From a bacterium (GTDB lineage: Bacteria > Sysuimicrobiota > Sysuimicrobiia > Sysuimicrobiales > Segetimicrobiaceae), in NCBI GenBank assembly GCA_035308905.1, contig DATGFS010000070.1, forward strand, positions 1 to 34,206: DNA of 34,206 nt, given 5' to 3'. The stretch's first letter is position 1. Every line of letters begins with the position of its first letter. Below, in pieces: positions 1-9,901 of this stretch. A program made the translations under genes and the position numbers. Under the pieces are notes generated by a model that saw only the letters and a list, made by a program, of their open reading frames with translations, searched no databases and was not told where the DNA came from.

Positions 1-24
1 AAGGTCTGCCCTTGGTGAGACATC

Positions 25-1038
<1,014 letters not shown>

Positions 1039-1051
1039 TCGGCGCCGCCGC

Positions 1052-2044
1052 ATGTTCTCCCACCGTCCGCTGCCCGAGCCCGCGTCGCCGCCTGCCGGCC
1101 GCTCCGCGGCCGGCGACCATGTGTCTGACGCCGCGGGGGCACCCGCCGCGGCCGCGCCGCGGGATCAGGCCGGGCTGCTCGATCCGGCGTTTCTTCAGCG
1201 GCTCGAAGCGCTCAGCCTCGTCAGCCGGCGCCGCGTGCGGGGACGGCAGCGCGGCGAGCGGCGCAGCCTGGTGCGGGGGCGCGGCATCGAGTTCGACGAC
1301 TACCGCGCGTACGAGCCCGGCGACGATTACCGCTACATCGACTGGAACATCGCCTCCCGCCTCGACCGCCTGTTCGTCAAGTTGTTCAGCGAGGAAGAGG
1401 ATCTCGACGTCCACCTGCTGATCGACACGAGCCGGTCGATGGCCGCGGGCGCGCCGAGCAAGCTGCTCCTGGCCAAGCAACTCGCCGCCGCGATCGGCTA
1501 CATCGGCCTCGTCAACCTCGATCGCGTCGAGGTCGGCGTCTTCTCCTCCGGCCCCGGCCCGCGGTTGAGCCGGCTGCGCGGCCGCGGCCGCGCCTTCGAC
1601 CTCCTGCGGTTTCTCGACGGCATCGCGCCGGAGGGCACGACCGACCTCGGCCTCGCGCTGCGGCGAACGCTCGACGAATCGCCCCGCCGCGGGCTGCTCG
1701 TCGTGATCTCCGACCTGCTCGATCCTCACGGCTATGAGGACGGCCTGCTGCGGGCGCGGCACCATGGGATGCAGACGTTCGTCATTCACGTCCTCGCCGA
1801 GGACGAACTCGCCCCGCGGCTGTCCGGCGAGCTGCGCCTCATCGACGCGGAAACGGGCCGGGCCGTGGAAGTGACGATCGACGCCGACGCCCTGCGGGCC
1901 TACGCCGAGGCGCGCGACGCCTACCTCGAGGGCATCCAGCAGTTCTGCTTCCGGCACGGCATTGACTATCTGCGGACGACCTCGACCGTGCCGGCCGACT
2001 CGCTCGTGCTGCGCTACCTCCGGCAGGGAGGGTTGGTGCGGTGA
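1052..2044 (+). CDS. DUF58 domain protein (vWA-like)
   Basis: A 330-aa DUF58 protein, the standard partner of MoxR ATPases. The signature is clear: an Arg-rich segment followed by GIEFDDYRAYEPGDDYRYID near residues 76-95, then a vWA-like core that opens with LLIDTSRSM near residue 122, which carries the DxSxS MIDAS-type motif. The first 45 residues are Pro/Ala/Arg-rich and poorly conserved in look; part of this segment is encoded by a hairpin repeat at 1094-1121. The ATG at 1052 lies 13 bases after the moxR stop; an in-frame start at 968 would overlap moxR heavily and is unlikely. The stop overlaps the next start as GTGA (2041-2044), so the two are probably translated together. The biochemical role is not established for this family. 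Confidence 0.9.
   Translation: MFSHRPLPEPASPPAGRSAAGDHVSDAAGAPAAAAPRDQAGLLDPAFLQRLEALSLVSRRRVRGRQRGERRSLVRGRGIEFDDYRAYEPGDDYRYIDWNIASRLDRLFVKLFSEEEDLDVHLLIDTSRSMAAGAPSKLLLAKQLAAAIGYIGLVNLDRVEVGVFSSGPGPRLSRLRGRGRAFDLLRFLDGIAPEGTTDLGLALRRTLDESPRRGLLVVISDLLDPHGYEDGLLRARHHGMQTFVIHVLAEDELAPRLSGELRLIDAETGRAVEVTIDADALRAYAEARDAYLEGIQQFCFRHGIDYLRTTSTVPADSLVLRYLRQGGLVR
1094..1121 (+). repeat. Copy C of dispersed hairpin/ACCATG element
   Basis: GCCGGCCG, CTCCG, CGGCCGGC, G, ACCATG: the same 8-5-8 geometry as copy B, with perfect arms. It matches copy B at 23 of 28 positions and weakly beyond. It lies in the variable N-terminal part of the DUF58 gene and encodes PAGRSAAGDH there. Confidence 0.45.
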
Positions 2045-3834
2045 CCTTCGGCGCGCCGGCCACGCTGTGGGCGCTCGCGGCGGTCCCGGTGCTGGTCGTG
2101 CTCTACCTGCTGCGGGTGCGGCGCCGGGAGCACGTCGTGAGCAGCGTGCTGCTGTGGGTGAAGTCGCAGCCGTCGTGGGCGGCGTTTCGTCCCTCGCGCC
2201 GCGTCGAGCGGAGCCTGCTGCTGCTGCTGCAAATCGTCGCCGCGGCCGGCATCGCAATGGCGCTCGCGCAGCCCGCGCTCCTCGGCTGGACGGCCGGGAA
2301 TGGGGACGTGGTGCTGGTGCTGGACGGGTCGATGTCGATGCGCGCCCGGGATGTGGCCCCGACGCGATTCGATCGGGCTCGGGCCGAGGCGCGCGACGTG
2401 CTGGCGCGCCTCGGCCCGGGCCACCGCGCGGCCCTCGTGCTCGCCGCCGCGCATCCGCTCGTGCTCGTTCCGCCGACCGCCGACCGCCGCCGACTCGCCG
2501 CCGCGCTGGCCCAGGCGCAGCCGTGGGACGTGGCCGGCGACGTCCGCGGGGCCGTCGATCTGGCCGTACAGCTCGTGCCGGGACCGCGCGGACGGATCTT
2601 CGTTTGGACCGACGCCGCGCGATCGCCCGTGCCGGCGCTGCCGAACGTCACCACCCGCGTCCTCGGCGCGGCGGACGATAACACCGGCATCGTCGCCCTG
2701 CGCGTCGTGCGGGACGCGGAGACCGTCCAAGCCCTCGTGCGGGTGACCAACTTCGGCCGCGCGGCGGTGCGCGCGCCGCTGCGCGTGACGCGGGACGGCA
2801 GCCCGGTGTACGGCGAGACCCTCGCGCTGGCCGCGGGCGAAACGCGGACCGTCGTGTTCCCGGTGTCTGCCCCGCGGGGGGAGGCGGACGCCGGCGTGCT
2901 GCGCGCGCAGCTCGACGTGCGCGACGCGCTGCCCGACGACAAGACCGCGGACGCGCTCCTCGCGCCCGCTCCGCTGCCGTCCGTGCTGCTTGTCGGGCCG
3001 GACGATCCGCCGCTCGAGCGGCTGCTGCGCGTCGCGCCGGTCTCGCGGGCCGCGGTGACGCGGGAGACCGACCCCGCCGCGTGGCGCGGCTACGACGTGG
3101 TGATCCTCGACCGCGTGACGACCGGTGCCGTGCCGCCCGGCCGCTACCTGGCGATCGGGACTGTCCCGCCGAACCTGCCGGCCAATCCCTCCGGCGTCGT
3201 CGACGCGCCCGACATCGCGACATGGGACCGGCGCGATCCGGTGCTGCGGTTTGTCGACTTCGGGGACGTGCACGTCCGTCAAGCGCTGCGGCTCGCCCCC
3301 GAATCCGGGCACGTGCTCGCCGCGGGACCGTCGCCGCTCCTGTGGGCGTACGAGGGCCGGGGGTTGCGCGCGATCGTCCTCGCATTCGGTCTCGCGGACT
3401 CCGACCTTCCGCAGCACGTCGCGTTCCCGGTGCTGTTGGTGAACAGCCTCGCCTGGCTCGGCGGCGACGCCGCCGACCTCCACGCCGGGCAGACGCTGGA
3501 GGTACCGGCGGCGGGCGCGGATCGGGCGGTGCTGCGGCGGCCCGACGGGGCGCGCATCGACGTGGCGGCCCGGGATGGCGTGTTTTCGTTCGCGCTGCCG
3601 CGTGCCGGCGTGTACCGGCTGACCACACCGGCCGGCGAGCGGGCGGTGTCGGTGAGCGCCGGGTCCGAGGCCGCCGGCCTCATCGCCCCCGGCGTGTCCG
3701 GCGCCGCGTCACCCCCGCCGGTCCAGCAGGTGCTGGCCCGTCTCGCGCTCTGGCCTTGGCTCGTGCTGGGGGCCGTCGCGGTAGCGCTCGGCGAGTGGGC
3801 GCTCGCTACCCGGCGGCACGGCGGGGACGCCTGA
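2041..3834 (+). CDS. BatA-like membrane protein with vWA domain
   Basis: A 597-aa membrane protein. The N-terminus has the BatA/aerotolerance N-terminal domain: a hydrophobic helix at residues 5-24, the LLRVRRRE turn, a SSVLLW segment and a second helix near 58-80. A vWA domain follows with MIDAS motif DGSMS near residue 94. A long region of beta-rich CARDB-like character (VRVTNFGRAAVRAPLRVTRD) leads to a C-terminal helix near 565-590 and a short basic tail. The vWA domain is expected outside the membrane or between the helices. The GTG start at 2041 overlaps the DUF58 stop, and the stop overlaps the next ATG as TGATG. Assignment to the BatA-like family is good; the function is not known beyond co-action with MoxR. 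Confidence 0.85.
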   Translation: MTFGAPATLWALAAVPVLVVLYLLRVRRREHVVSSVLLWVKSQPSWAAFRPSRRVERSLLLLLQIVAAAGIAMALAQPALLGWTAGNGDVVLVLDGSMSMRARDVAPTRFDRARAEARDVLARLGPGHRAALVLAAAHPLVLVPPTADRRRLAAALAQAQPWDVAGDVRGAVDLAVQLVPGPRGRIFVWTDAARSPVPALPNVTTRVLGAADDNTGIVALRVVRDAETVQALVRVTNFGRAAVRAPLRVTRDGSPVYGETLALAAGETRTVVFPVSAPRGEADAGVLRAQLDVRDALPDDKTADALLAPAPLPSVLLVGPDDPPLERLLRVAPVSRAAVTRETDPAAWRGYDVVILDRVTTGAVPPGRYLAIGTVPPNLPANPSGVVDAPDIATWDRRDPVLRFVDFGDVHVRQALRLAPESGHVLAAGPSPLLWAYEGRGLRAIVLAFGLADSDLPQHVAFPVLLVNSLAWLGGDAADLHAGQTLEVPAAGADRAVLRRPDGARIDVAARDGVFSFALPRAGVYRLTTPAGERAVSVSAGSEAAGLIAPGVSGAASPPPVQQVLARLALWPWLVLGAVAVALGEWALATRRHGGDA

Positions 3835-6587
3835 TGCCGCTCGTGACCTTCGCCCGGCCGCTCGCGCTGCTGTTGCTGCCGTGCGTGGTGCTGGTGCTGC
3901 GGTTGGGCGGCCGCCGCGCCGGCCGGCGGTGGCGCATCGCGTCCGCGCTGCGCGCGGCGATGGTGGCGCTGCTCGTGCTCGCAGCGGCCGGTCCGGCCGT
4001 GCGCGTGCCCGCCACCGGCGCGTCCGTCGTGTTGGCGGTGGACCGTTCCCTCAGTGTGACGGCGTCCGGCGCCGGGGACACGGAGACCGCGTTCGTGCGC
4101 GGCGCGCTCGCCCGCATGCGCACGCAGGACCGGGCCGGCGTGATCACGTTCGGCGGGCGGCCCGCGCTGCGGGTTCCCGTGGCGCCGCGCGTCGAGGCCG
4201 GCGATCTCGGGGTCGGGCCGGAGCCCGACGCGACCGACATCGGGGCCGCGCTCGATCTCGCGCGGAGCATCCTTCCCGCCGAAGGGACGCGGCGCATCGT
4301 ACTGCTGAGCGACGGCGGCGAGAACAGCGGCGACGCCGCGGCGGCCGCGCGCGCGGCGGGCGCGGCGGGCATCCCGATCGATGTCGTGCCGCTCGGCGGC
4401 CCGCCGGCCGCGGACGTGCTGGTCGACGATGTGGTCGCGCCGCAGGAAGTCCGGCCCGGCGAACGGTACGAGGTTCGCGCAGTCTTGGAAGCCACGGCCG
4501 CCGCCTCGGCGACCGTCACCCTCCGCCGAAACGGCGTATCCAGCGCGGTTCGGCAGCTGTCGCTTGCGCCGGGCGAGACCGCGGTCCGCTTTCCCGAGAT
4601 CGCGCTTACCCCGGGCCCGATCCGCTACACTGTCGACGTCGAGTCATCGCCGAGCGCGCTGGCCGGCAACAAGCACGGCGAGGTCCTGGTCGTGGTCCGC
4701 GGGCGGCCCCGCGTGTTGTTCGCCTCGGACGGAGGCCGGCCGCTCGCCGAGTGGCTCCGCCGGCAGGGGATGGACGTGGACGTGCGGTCGCCCGACGGGA
4801 TCCCCGCGTCGCCGGGCGACCTCGCGCCCTACGCCGGCGTCGTGCTGGACGACGTACCGGCCACCGAGTTGAGCCGCACGCAGCAGGAAGCCCTGCGCAC
4901 GTTTGTCGCCGCGGCCGGCGGCGGCCTCGCCGCGATCGGCGGGCCGCACAGCTTCGGGGTCGGTGGCTATGCCGGCACGCCGCTCGAGGCGGCGCTGCCC
5001 GTCAAGATGGACGTACGGCAGACCGCCACGCTGCCGACCGTCGCGATCGTGCTCGTGATCGACACCTCCGGCAGCATGGAAGCGTTCGGCACCGAGCTGG
5101 CCAAGGAAGAGCTGGCGAAGGAAGTCGCCGCGTCCGTCATCGACCATCTCGGCGAGCACGACCTGATCGGCGTGATCACGTTCGATCAGGAATATCGCTG
5201 GCTCGTGCCGATGACCGAGGCGCGGTTCCGGAGCCGCGTGCTCGAGGAGATCGCGAAGCTGCAGGCGGGCGGGGGCACCGTCATGTACCCGCCGCTCGAG
5301 GCGGCTCACACGGCGCTGCGGACCTCACCCGCGCGGCTCCGGCATGTGATCGTGGTGAGCGACGGGCTCACCGATCCCCCGCCGGCGGGCGCCAGTTTCC
5401 GTGCGCTGGCCACGGGCATGGCGCGAGACCGCGTCACCTTGAGCACGGTGGCGATCGGACACGACGCCGATCTCGCCCTCATGCGCAACCTCGCGGCGTG
5501 GGGGCTCGGCCGCACCTACTTTGCGAAGGATCTGTACGCGATCCCCGAGATCTTCACGACCGAGGCGTTCCTGGCCACGCGGTCGTACCTGATCGAAACC
5601 CGCTCGCCCCTCGGTCGCGGCGGCGCGGCGCCGACCCTGGCCGGCCTCTCCGCGCCGCCCCCGGTGGACGGCTACGTGGCCACGGTGCCGAAGCCTTCGG
5701 CCGACGTGGCGCTGTCGAGCCCGCGCCGCGATCCGGTGCTTGCGACCTGGCAGTACGGGCTCGGCCGCGCAGTCGCGTTTACGTCCGACGACGGCCTGCG
5801 ATGGACCTCGGGGTGGGGGACCTGGCCGGACGCCGCGCGCTTCTGGTCACAGGCCGTGCGGTGGATGCTGCGTGACGAAGGCAGCGGCCTGTACGCCGAG
5901 ACGACCGCCTCCGGCGGGGAGGGGCACGTCGTGCTCGACGTCCGGCGGCCCAACGGTGCGCCGTGGAGCGGTCTTGCCGTCACGGGGCGCGTCTCGGCGC
6001 CTGACGGCGCCGAGCGGCCGATCGCCCTCGCCGAGACGGTGCCGGGACGGTACGAAGGGGCCTGGCCCGCCGCGGCGCCGGGCACCTACGCGGTCGTCGT
6101 GGGCGCGCGCGAAAACGCCGCCCTCGTCGGCACCCGCATCGCCGGACTCATCGTGCCGTACTCGCCCGAGCTGCGGCCTGCACCCGGCGGGCCCGCGCTG
6201 TTGAGCCGCATCGTGGAAACCGGCGGCGGCGCGTTTCTTTCGGATCCCGCGGACGTCTTCCGGCCGGGGCCGGGCAGCGGCTCGCGCGACGCATGGCCGC
6301 CGCTCGTCGCGGTCTCGCTGGCGCTTCTGGTGACGGAGGTAGCGGTGCGGCGGGTGCCGGCGCTGGCCGAACGGCTGGCCCTCGCGGCAGGGGCACTGAC
6401 GCGGTGGCGCGGAGGCCCGCCCGGCGCGCGCGCCGCGCGCGCGGGCGACGACGCAGCCTACGACGCGGCGGACCGGTGGGCGGCGGAGGACGCGGCGCAC
6501 GCCGAGGAGGACGCGCTGCGCGCCGCGTCCATGGAACACGCCGCGCGGCTCTACATCGCGCGTCTGCGCGGCGGCCGCCGTAGTTGA
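3834..6587 (+). CDS. Large membrane protein with two vWA domains and a GATase-like domain
   Basis: A 917-aa protein of the vWA / putative glutamine amidotransferase family. Two N-terminal hydrophobic helices (about 6-24 and 37-55) are followed by a first vWA domain with MIDAS DRSLS near residue 69. A class-I GATase-like fold spans about 292-388 (RPRVLFASDG to LPVKMD) and lacks an obvious catalytic Cys nucleophile. A second vWA domain opens with IVLVIDTSGSME near 405. A beta-rich region and a helix near 820-840 precede an acidic/Ala-rich cytoplasmic tail. The ATG at 3834 overlaps the previous stop; a longer open frame back to 3081 only shadows that gene. It is the last gene of the MoxR cluster. 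The family is recognisable; the role is unknown, perhaps a scaffold for MoxR-dependent assembly (inference). Confidence 0.85.
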   Translation: MPLVTFARPLALLLLPCVVLVLRLGGRRAGRRWRIASALRAAMVALLVLAAAGPAVRVPATGASVVLAVDRSLSVTASGAGDTETAFVRGALARMRTQDRAGVITFGGRPALRVPVAPRVEAGDLGVGPEPDATDIGAALDLARSILPAEGTRRIVLLSDGGENSGDAAAAARAAGAAGIPIDVVPLGGPPAADVLVDDVVAPQEVRPGERYEVRAVLEATAAASATVTLRRNGVSSAVRQLSLAPGETAVRFPEIALTPGPIRYTVDVESSPSALAGNKHGEVLVVVRGRPRVLFASDGGRPLAEWLRRQGMDVDVRSPDGIPASPGDLAPYAGVVLDDVPATELSRTQQEALRTFVAAAGGGLAAIGGPHSFGVGGYAGTPLEAALPVKMDVRQTATLPTVAIVLVIDTSGSMEAFGTELAKEELAKEVAASVIDHLGEHDLIGVITFDQEYRWLVPMTEARFRSRVLEEIAKLQAGGGTVMYPPLEAAHTALRTSPARLRHVIVVSDGLTDPPPAGASFRALATGMARDRVTLSTVAIGHDADLALMRNLAAWGLGRTYFAKDLYAIPEIFTTEAFLATRSYLIETRSPLGRGGAAPTLAGLSAPPPVDGYVATVPKPSADVALSSPRRDPVLATWQYGLGRAVAFTSDDGLRWTSGWGTWPDAARFWSQAVRWMLRDEGSGLYAETTASGGEGHVVLDVRRPNGAPWSGLAVTGRVSAPDGAERPIALAETVPGRYEGAWPAAAPGTYAVVVGARENAALVGTRIAGLIVPYSPELRPAPGGPALLSRIVETGGGAFLSDPADVFRPGPGSGSRDAWPPLVAVSLALLVTEVAVRRVPALAERLALAAGALTRWRGGPPGARAARAGDDAAYDAADRWAAEDAAHAEEDALRAASMEHAARLYIARLRGGRRS

Positions 6588-6645
6588 ACTACCTTGACGC
6601 CGCGGCCGCGCACGTACGAGTGAGTCAACTGCCTTGCGCGTCTAA

Positions 6646-7371
6646 TTAACGGCAGACCGCCAGCAGCGCTTCCGGACGCTCGAGCCGGTGGTCCGGCCGC
6701 TCGGCCAGCACCGCGTCCAAGTGTTGGGCGCCCCACAGCGCGGCCGCGGTACCGGCGCCGGCCCCGCGGCCGGCGGCCATGTCCTCGACGCTGTCCCCGA
6801 CCATGAGCGCGTCCGCGGCGGCGACACCGAGCAGGCGGGCGCCGAGCGCCACGGGTTCCGGATCCGGCTTGTGGCGGCGCACGTCCTCGTCCACGACGAC
6901 CGCGCGGCACCACCGGTCCAGGCCGAACGCGCGCACCGCGGCGCCGGCCGTGGCGCGCCGCTTCGACGTGACGATGCCGAGGAGATAGCCGCGCGCGCTC
7001 AGCGCGTCGAGCACGTCCGGCACGCCCGGGAACAGCCGCACGCGTTCGTCGTGCATCGCGAGGTAGCGGCGGAGATACTCCTGCGTCAGCTCGTCGGCGC
7101 GGTCGGGCGCGAGCGCGTGGAACTTGGCGCGAACCGGCCAGCTCCAGCTGCGCAGCGTCTCCTCGCGGTCGAGCGTCCGGCCGAGCAGCGTCCGGCAGGT
7201 CTCGACGAAGGACGTCACGATCAGGTCGGCGCTGTCGAGGAGCGTGCCGTCCAGGTCGAAGAGCACGGCCCGGTACGGCCGTGCCGGGCGACCTGCCTGC
7301 CGACCCGCGGCGGGCGACGATGAAATTGAAGCGCCCGGCAACGATGTCATTAGAATCACGGGGTCGCTCAT
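6646..7371 (-). CDS. HAD-superfamily phosphatase (PpaX/Gph-like)
   Basis: A 241-aa HAD hydrolase that probably removes phosphate from a small metabolite. Motif I is VLFDLDGTLLDS (nucleophile and acid/base Asp), motif II is the Thr/Ser of GIVTSK, motif III the Lys of RRHKPDPEP, and motif IV GDSVEDMAAG. The cap lies between motifs I and II, as in phosphoglycolate and pyrophosphate phosphatases (PpaX/Gph); the real substrate cannot be read. The ATG at 7371 overlaps the stop of the alcohol dehydrogenase as ATGA; an open frame to 7482 lies inside that gene. About 27 residues precede motif I, and part of this extension is encoded by a dispersed repeat at 7296-7332. It converges with the vWA cluster 58 bases away. 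Confidence 0.88.
   Translation of the reverse strand: MSDPVILMTSLPGASISSSPAAGRQAGRPARPYRAVLFDLDGTLLDSADLIVTSFVETCRTLLGRTLDREETLRSWSWPVRAKFHALAPDRADELTQEYLRRYLAMHDERVRLFPGVPDVLDALSARGYLLGIVTSKRRATAGAAVRAFGLDRWCRAVVVDEDVRRHKPDPEPVALGARLLGVAAADALMVGDSVEDMAAGRGAGAGTAAALWGAQHLDAVLAERPDHRLERPEALLAVCR
7296..7332 (+). repeat. Copy A of dispersed element (AT-rich core conserved)
   Basis: 31 of 37 bases identical to copy B before pheS, including ATGAAATTGAAGC without change. The hairpin arms are decayed here. On the minus strand it encodes part of the N-terminal extension of the HAD phosphatase. Confidence 0.55.
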
Positions 7372-8585
7372 CCGCGCCAGGCGTCCGCCGGGCGGCCTTC
7401 CCACATCGCGGTGTAGAGTGAGAGCAGCGGCTCGCCGGCCAGCGGACGCGGATTGTTCGGACGCGGGTAGCGGGCCAGGCACTCGTCCACGAGCTCGGGA
7501 AGACGCTCCCGCTCGAGGCCGAGGGTGCGCAGCGCTTCGGGCATCCCGACGTCGAGCCCGAGCGACTGCACGCGGCGCACCGCGCCGCCGTCCGCGGCGT
7601 CCGCTCCGCCACCGGCCGCCGTGTCATGGCCGCCCGCGGCCGCCCCGATCCGCCGCAGGCGATCCGCCGCGGCATCGCGGCTGTACGCCATCGCGTACGG
7701 CAGGGCGAGCGCGCACGAAAAGCCGTGCGGGAGATGCAGCCGGTTGGCGATTGTGTAGGCGATCGAGTGCCCGAGAATCATGCCGGCGTTGAGCGTGAGC
7801 CCGCCGAGGTAGGCCGCGAGCGTCATCTGCGCCCGCGCCTGCGTGTCGCCGCCGTCGGCGTAGGCGCGCGGCAGCGCCTCGAAGATCAGCCCGATGCCCC
7901 GCGACCCGGTGATGTCGGTGAGCGGCGTCGCGCCGGACGACAGCATGCCTTCGACGCAGTGGCTGAGCGCGTCGAGGCCGGTGTGCGCCGTGACCGTCTT
8001 CGGCAGCGAGTGCGTGAGGAGCGGATCGAGCAGCACGCCGGCGGCCAACAGATGCGGATGGCTGTTCGCGAATGCCTTGCGGCTGTCGTGGGTGATCACC
8101 GCGTTCTGGCTGGCCTCGGCCCCGGTGCCCGCGGTCGTCGGCACGAGGATCGTCGGCACCGACGGCGCGGCGAATCGCCGGCCGATCTCGTGCGTATACT
8201 CGAGCACCCCGCCGGGATTTCGCACGAGCGCCGCGGCCAGTTTGGCGACGTCCATCACGCTGCCGCCGCCGACGGCACAGACGAGGACGGGAGAGACCCG
8301 GCGGGCCAGCGCCGCGGCCCGATCGGCGACCTCGGCGCTCGGCTCGCCGGGGATGTCGGCGAAGCGCTCGAGCGCAAAGCCGGCGGCGGTCAGGCCGTCG
8401 GCGACCGCCCGCGCCAGCCCGAGCCGGTCGACCACGGCGTCCGTGACCAGGAGTGCCGTGCCGGGCGCGATGCCGAGCTCCGCCACGCACTCGCCGATGC
8501 GTTCCGAAGCGCCGTCGCCGTACCAGACTCGGCTCGGACCGCGGAAGGGACGGGGAACGATGGGCTGCATCGACCGGGCGGACAC
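7368..8585 (-). CDS. Iron-containing alcohol dehydrogenase
   Basis: A 405-aa group III (iron-dependent) alcohol dehydrogenase that interconverts an alcohol and an aldehyde or ketone with NAD(P). The nucleotide-binding GGGSVMDVAK, the phosphate/metal region TTAGTGAEASQ and the metal-site segments TGLDALSHCVEG and GHSIAYTIANRLHLPHG are present, with the expected Asp and three His ligands. The GTG at 8585 is chosen because GAGGAGG sits six bases upstream; ATG 8570 (five codons inside) is the alternative. The open frame up to 8690 lacks a ribosome site. The C-terminal domain contains a Gly/Ala-rich insertion (AAAGGHDTAAGGGADAADGG) not typical of the family. It is co-translated with the HAD phosphatase. 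The substrate is unknown. Confidence 0.9.
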   Translation of the reverse strand: MSARSMQPIVPRPFRGPSRVWYGDGASERIGECVAELGIAPGTALLVTDAVVDRLGLARAVADGLTAAGFALERFADIPGEPSAEVADRAAALARRVSPVLVCAVGGGSVMDVAKLAAALVRNPGGVLEYTHEIGRRFAAPSVPTILVPTTAGTGAEASQNAVITHDSRKAFANSHPHLLAAGVLLDPLLTHSLPKTVTAHTGLDALSHCVEGMLSSGATPLTDITGSRGIGLIFEALPRAYADGGDTQARAQMTLAAYLGGLTLNAGMILGHSIAYTIANRLHLPHGFSCALALPYAMAYSRDAAADRLRRIGAAAGGHDTAAGGGADAADGGAVRRVQSLGLDVGMPEALRTLGLERERLPELVDECLARYPRPNNPRPLAGEPLLSLYTAMWEGRPADAWRG

Positions 8586-8660
8586 GGAGGGCCTCCTCGG
8601 CAAAGAAAAATCGTGCCGTGACCGGCACGTCGCGGCGCACCGCGTCTCACCGCGGTCGCG

Positions 8661-8690
8661 TTGACCCGTCGTCGGCACGGATGATACCAT
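8661..8690 (+). promoter_or_regulatory. Candidate sigma70 promoter of the MTA phosphorylase gene
   Basis: TTGACC (8661-8666), an 18-base spacer and TACCAT (8685-8690) preceded by TGA, an extended -10. The expected start is near 8697, about 26 bases before the GTG. It lies in the divergent gap between the dehydrogenase and the phosphorylase. Read by eye only. Confidence 0.45.
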
Positions 8691-8722
8691 CGGGTCGGCG
8701 CAGGGTAAAGGAGGCGTAGCGG

Positions 8723-9523
8723 GTGGCGCAGGCCGAGATTGGGATTTTCGGGGGGTCCGGCTTCTATTCGCTCCTCGACGACGCGCGGGAACTGAAGATC
8801 GAAACGCCGTACGGCGAGCCGGCCGACGTGGTGACGGTCGGAGAGCTGGCCGGCCGTTCCGTGGCTTTCCTGCCGCGCCACGGCCGCACGCACCGCCTTC
8901 CGCCGCACCGCATCAATTACCGCGCGAACGTCTGGGCGATGAAGTCGCTGGGGGTCCAGTGGCTGATCGGGCCCTGCGCGGCCGGGAGTCTTCAGGCAGC
9001 CGTGCGTCCCGGCGACTTCGTGGTATGCGATCAATTCGTCGACCGGACGTGGGGCCGGCCGGACACGTTTTACGACGGACCGGTCACGACGCACGTGTCG
9101 GCGGCGGATCCCTACTGCCCGACGCTGCGGCGGCTCGCGGTTGAGGCCGCGCACGCGGTCGGGATCCCGGTCCGGGATCGGGGGACGGTGGTGGTGATCC
9201 AGGGGCCGAGGTTCAGCACGCGCTCGGAGAGCCGGTGGTTCCGGGACCAGGGCTGGGAAGTCATCAACATGACCAATTACCCCGAGTGCATCCTTGCCCG
9301 AGAGCTCGAGCTCTGCTACGTGAACATCTCGCTGATCACGGACTACGACGTCGGCGTCGAAGGCGACGCGTCGGTCGATCCGGTGAGTCACGAGGCGGTG
9401 CTGCGGGTGTTTCAGGAAAACAACGAGCGGCTGCGCCACCTGCTGGTCGCCTTGATCGGGCGCGTGCCGCGGGCCCGGGACTGCTCCTGCGCGCGCGCGC
9501 TCTCAACCGCGCGCATCGAGTAG
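8723..9523 (+). CDS. mtnP: S-methyl-5'-thioadenosine phosphorylase
   Basis: A 266-aa MTA phosphorylase that splits methylthioadenosine into adenine and methylthioribose-1-phosphate, salvaging the by-product of polyamine or AdoMet metabolism. It shows the N-terminal phosphate loop GIFGGSGFY, phosphate-site RHGRTHRLPPHRINYRAN, QGPRFSTRSESRWFR and the substrate motif NMTNYPE. The TDYD pair of Asp residues in SLITDYDVG marks a 6-aminopurine (adenosine-type) enzyme, as opposed to a guanosine/inosine one. The GTG at 8723 has AAAGGAGG eight bases upstream. The C-terminus carries a CSC (Cys254, Cys256) motif, a CXC type known in Sulfolobus and Pyrococcus homologues, where it supports disulfide exchange and heat stability. 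No other methionine-salvage gene is adjacent. Confidence 0.92.
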   Translation: MAQAEIGIFGGSGFYSLLDDARELKIETPYGEPADVVTVGELAGRSVAFLPRHGRTHRLPPHRINYRANVWAMKSLGVQWLIGPCAAGSLQAAVRPGDFVVCDQFVDRTWGRPDTFYDGPVTTHVSAADPYCPTLRRLAVEAAHAVGIPVRDRGTVVVIQGPRFSTRSESRWFRDQGWEVINMTNYPECILARELELCYVNISLITDYDVGVEGDASVDPVSHEAVLRVFQENNERLRHLLVALIGRVPRARDCSCARALSTARIE

Positions 9524-9534
9524 GGAGGCGCGGG

Positions 9535-9813
9535 GTGGCGGTGCTCGTGCGGGACCAAACTGGGCGCGTCAGCGGGATCGTGGTCTTTACGCTCGGGGTT
9601 CTGCTGCTGCTGGTGGTCTTCTACCTCGCCTACCTGGAGCTCGTCGCGTCGGGGGCGCTGGCCGGCACCGCGGGCGGCCGGTCGGCGGGGGACATAGCGT
9701 TGTTTGTGGCCGCGAAGGGCCTCTTCTTGTTTGTGTTGGGGTTTGTCGCATCGGCGATCGCCAACAAAGGGATCGCGCTCTACCAGGCCGCGGGGGGCCA
9801 GGACGCCGGCTAG
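9535..9813 (+). CDS. Small two-helix membrane protein
   Basis: A 92-aa protein that I do not recognise. Residues 13-36 (IVVFTLGVLLLLVVFYLAYL) and about 54-74 (ALFVAAKGLFLFVLGFVASA) form two strongly hydrophobic helices separated by a short Gly/Ser loop, so it is a small integral membrane protein with both ends likely on the same side. The GTG at 9535 has GGGAGG six bases upstream and follows the MTA phosphorylase stop by 11 bases, suggesting one transcript. The open frame extends upstream but only shadows that gene. No catalytic motif is visible. Confidence 0.7.
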   Translation: MAVLVRDQTGRVSGIVVFTLGVLLLLVVFYLAYLELVASGALAGTAGGRSAGDIALFVAAKGLFLFVLGFVASAIANKGIALYQAAGGQDAG

Positions 9814-9901
9814 GACGGCGCCGACTCGGACGGCAACGCCGCCGGGAGGCCGCGACGCCGCCGGAGGCCCTTGGACGATCAGATCGGGGTGGAGGCGAAT
9901 C

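Noticed and set aside
6752-6779. A fifth possible copy of the hairpin/ATG element (GCCGGCC..CGGCCGGCGGCCATG)
   Set aside because: It lies in HAD motif IV, and the bases follow from the conserved GDSVEDMAAGRGAG sequence; the loop length also differs.
9490-9515. Run of alternating GC (Z-DNA-like or simple repeat)
   Set aside because: It encodes the end of the MTA phosphorylase and is short; alternating GC runs are common throughout this window.
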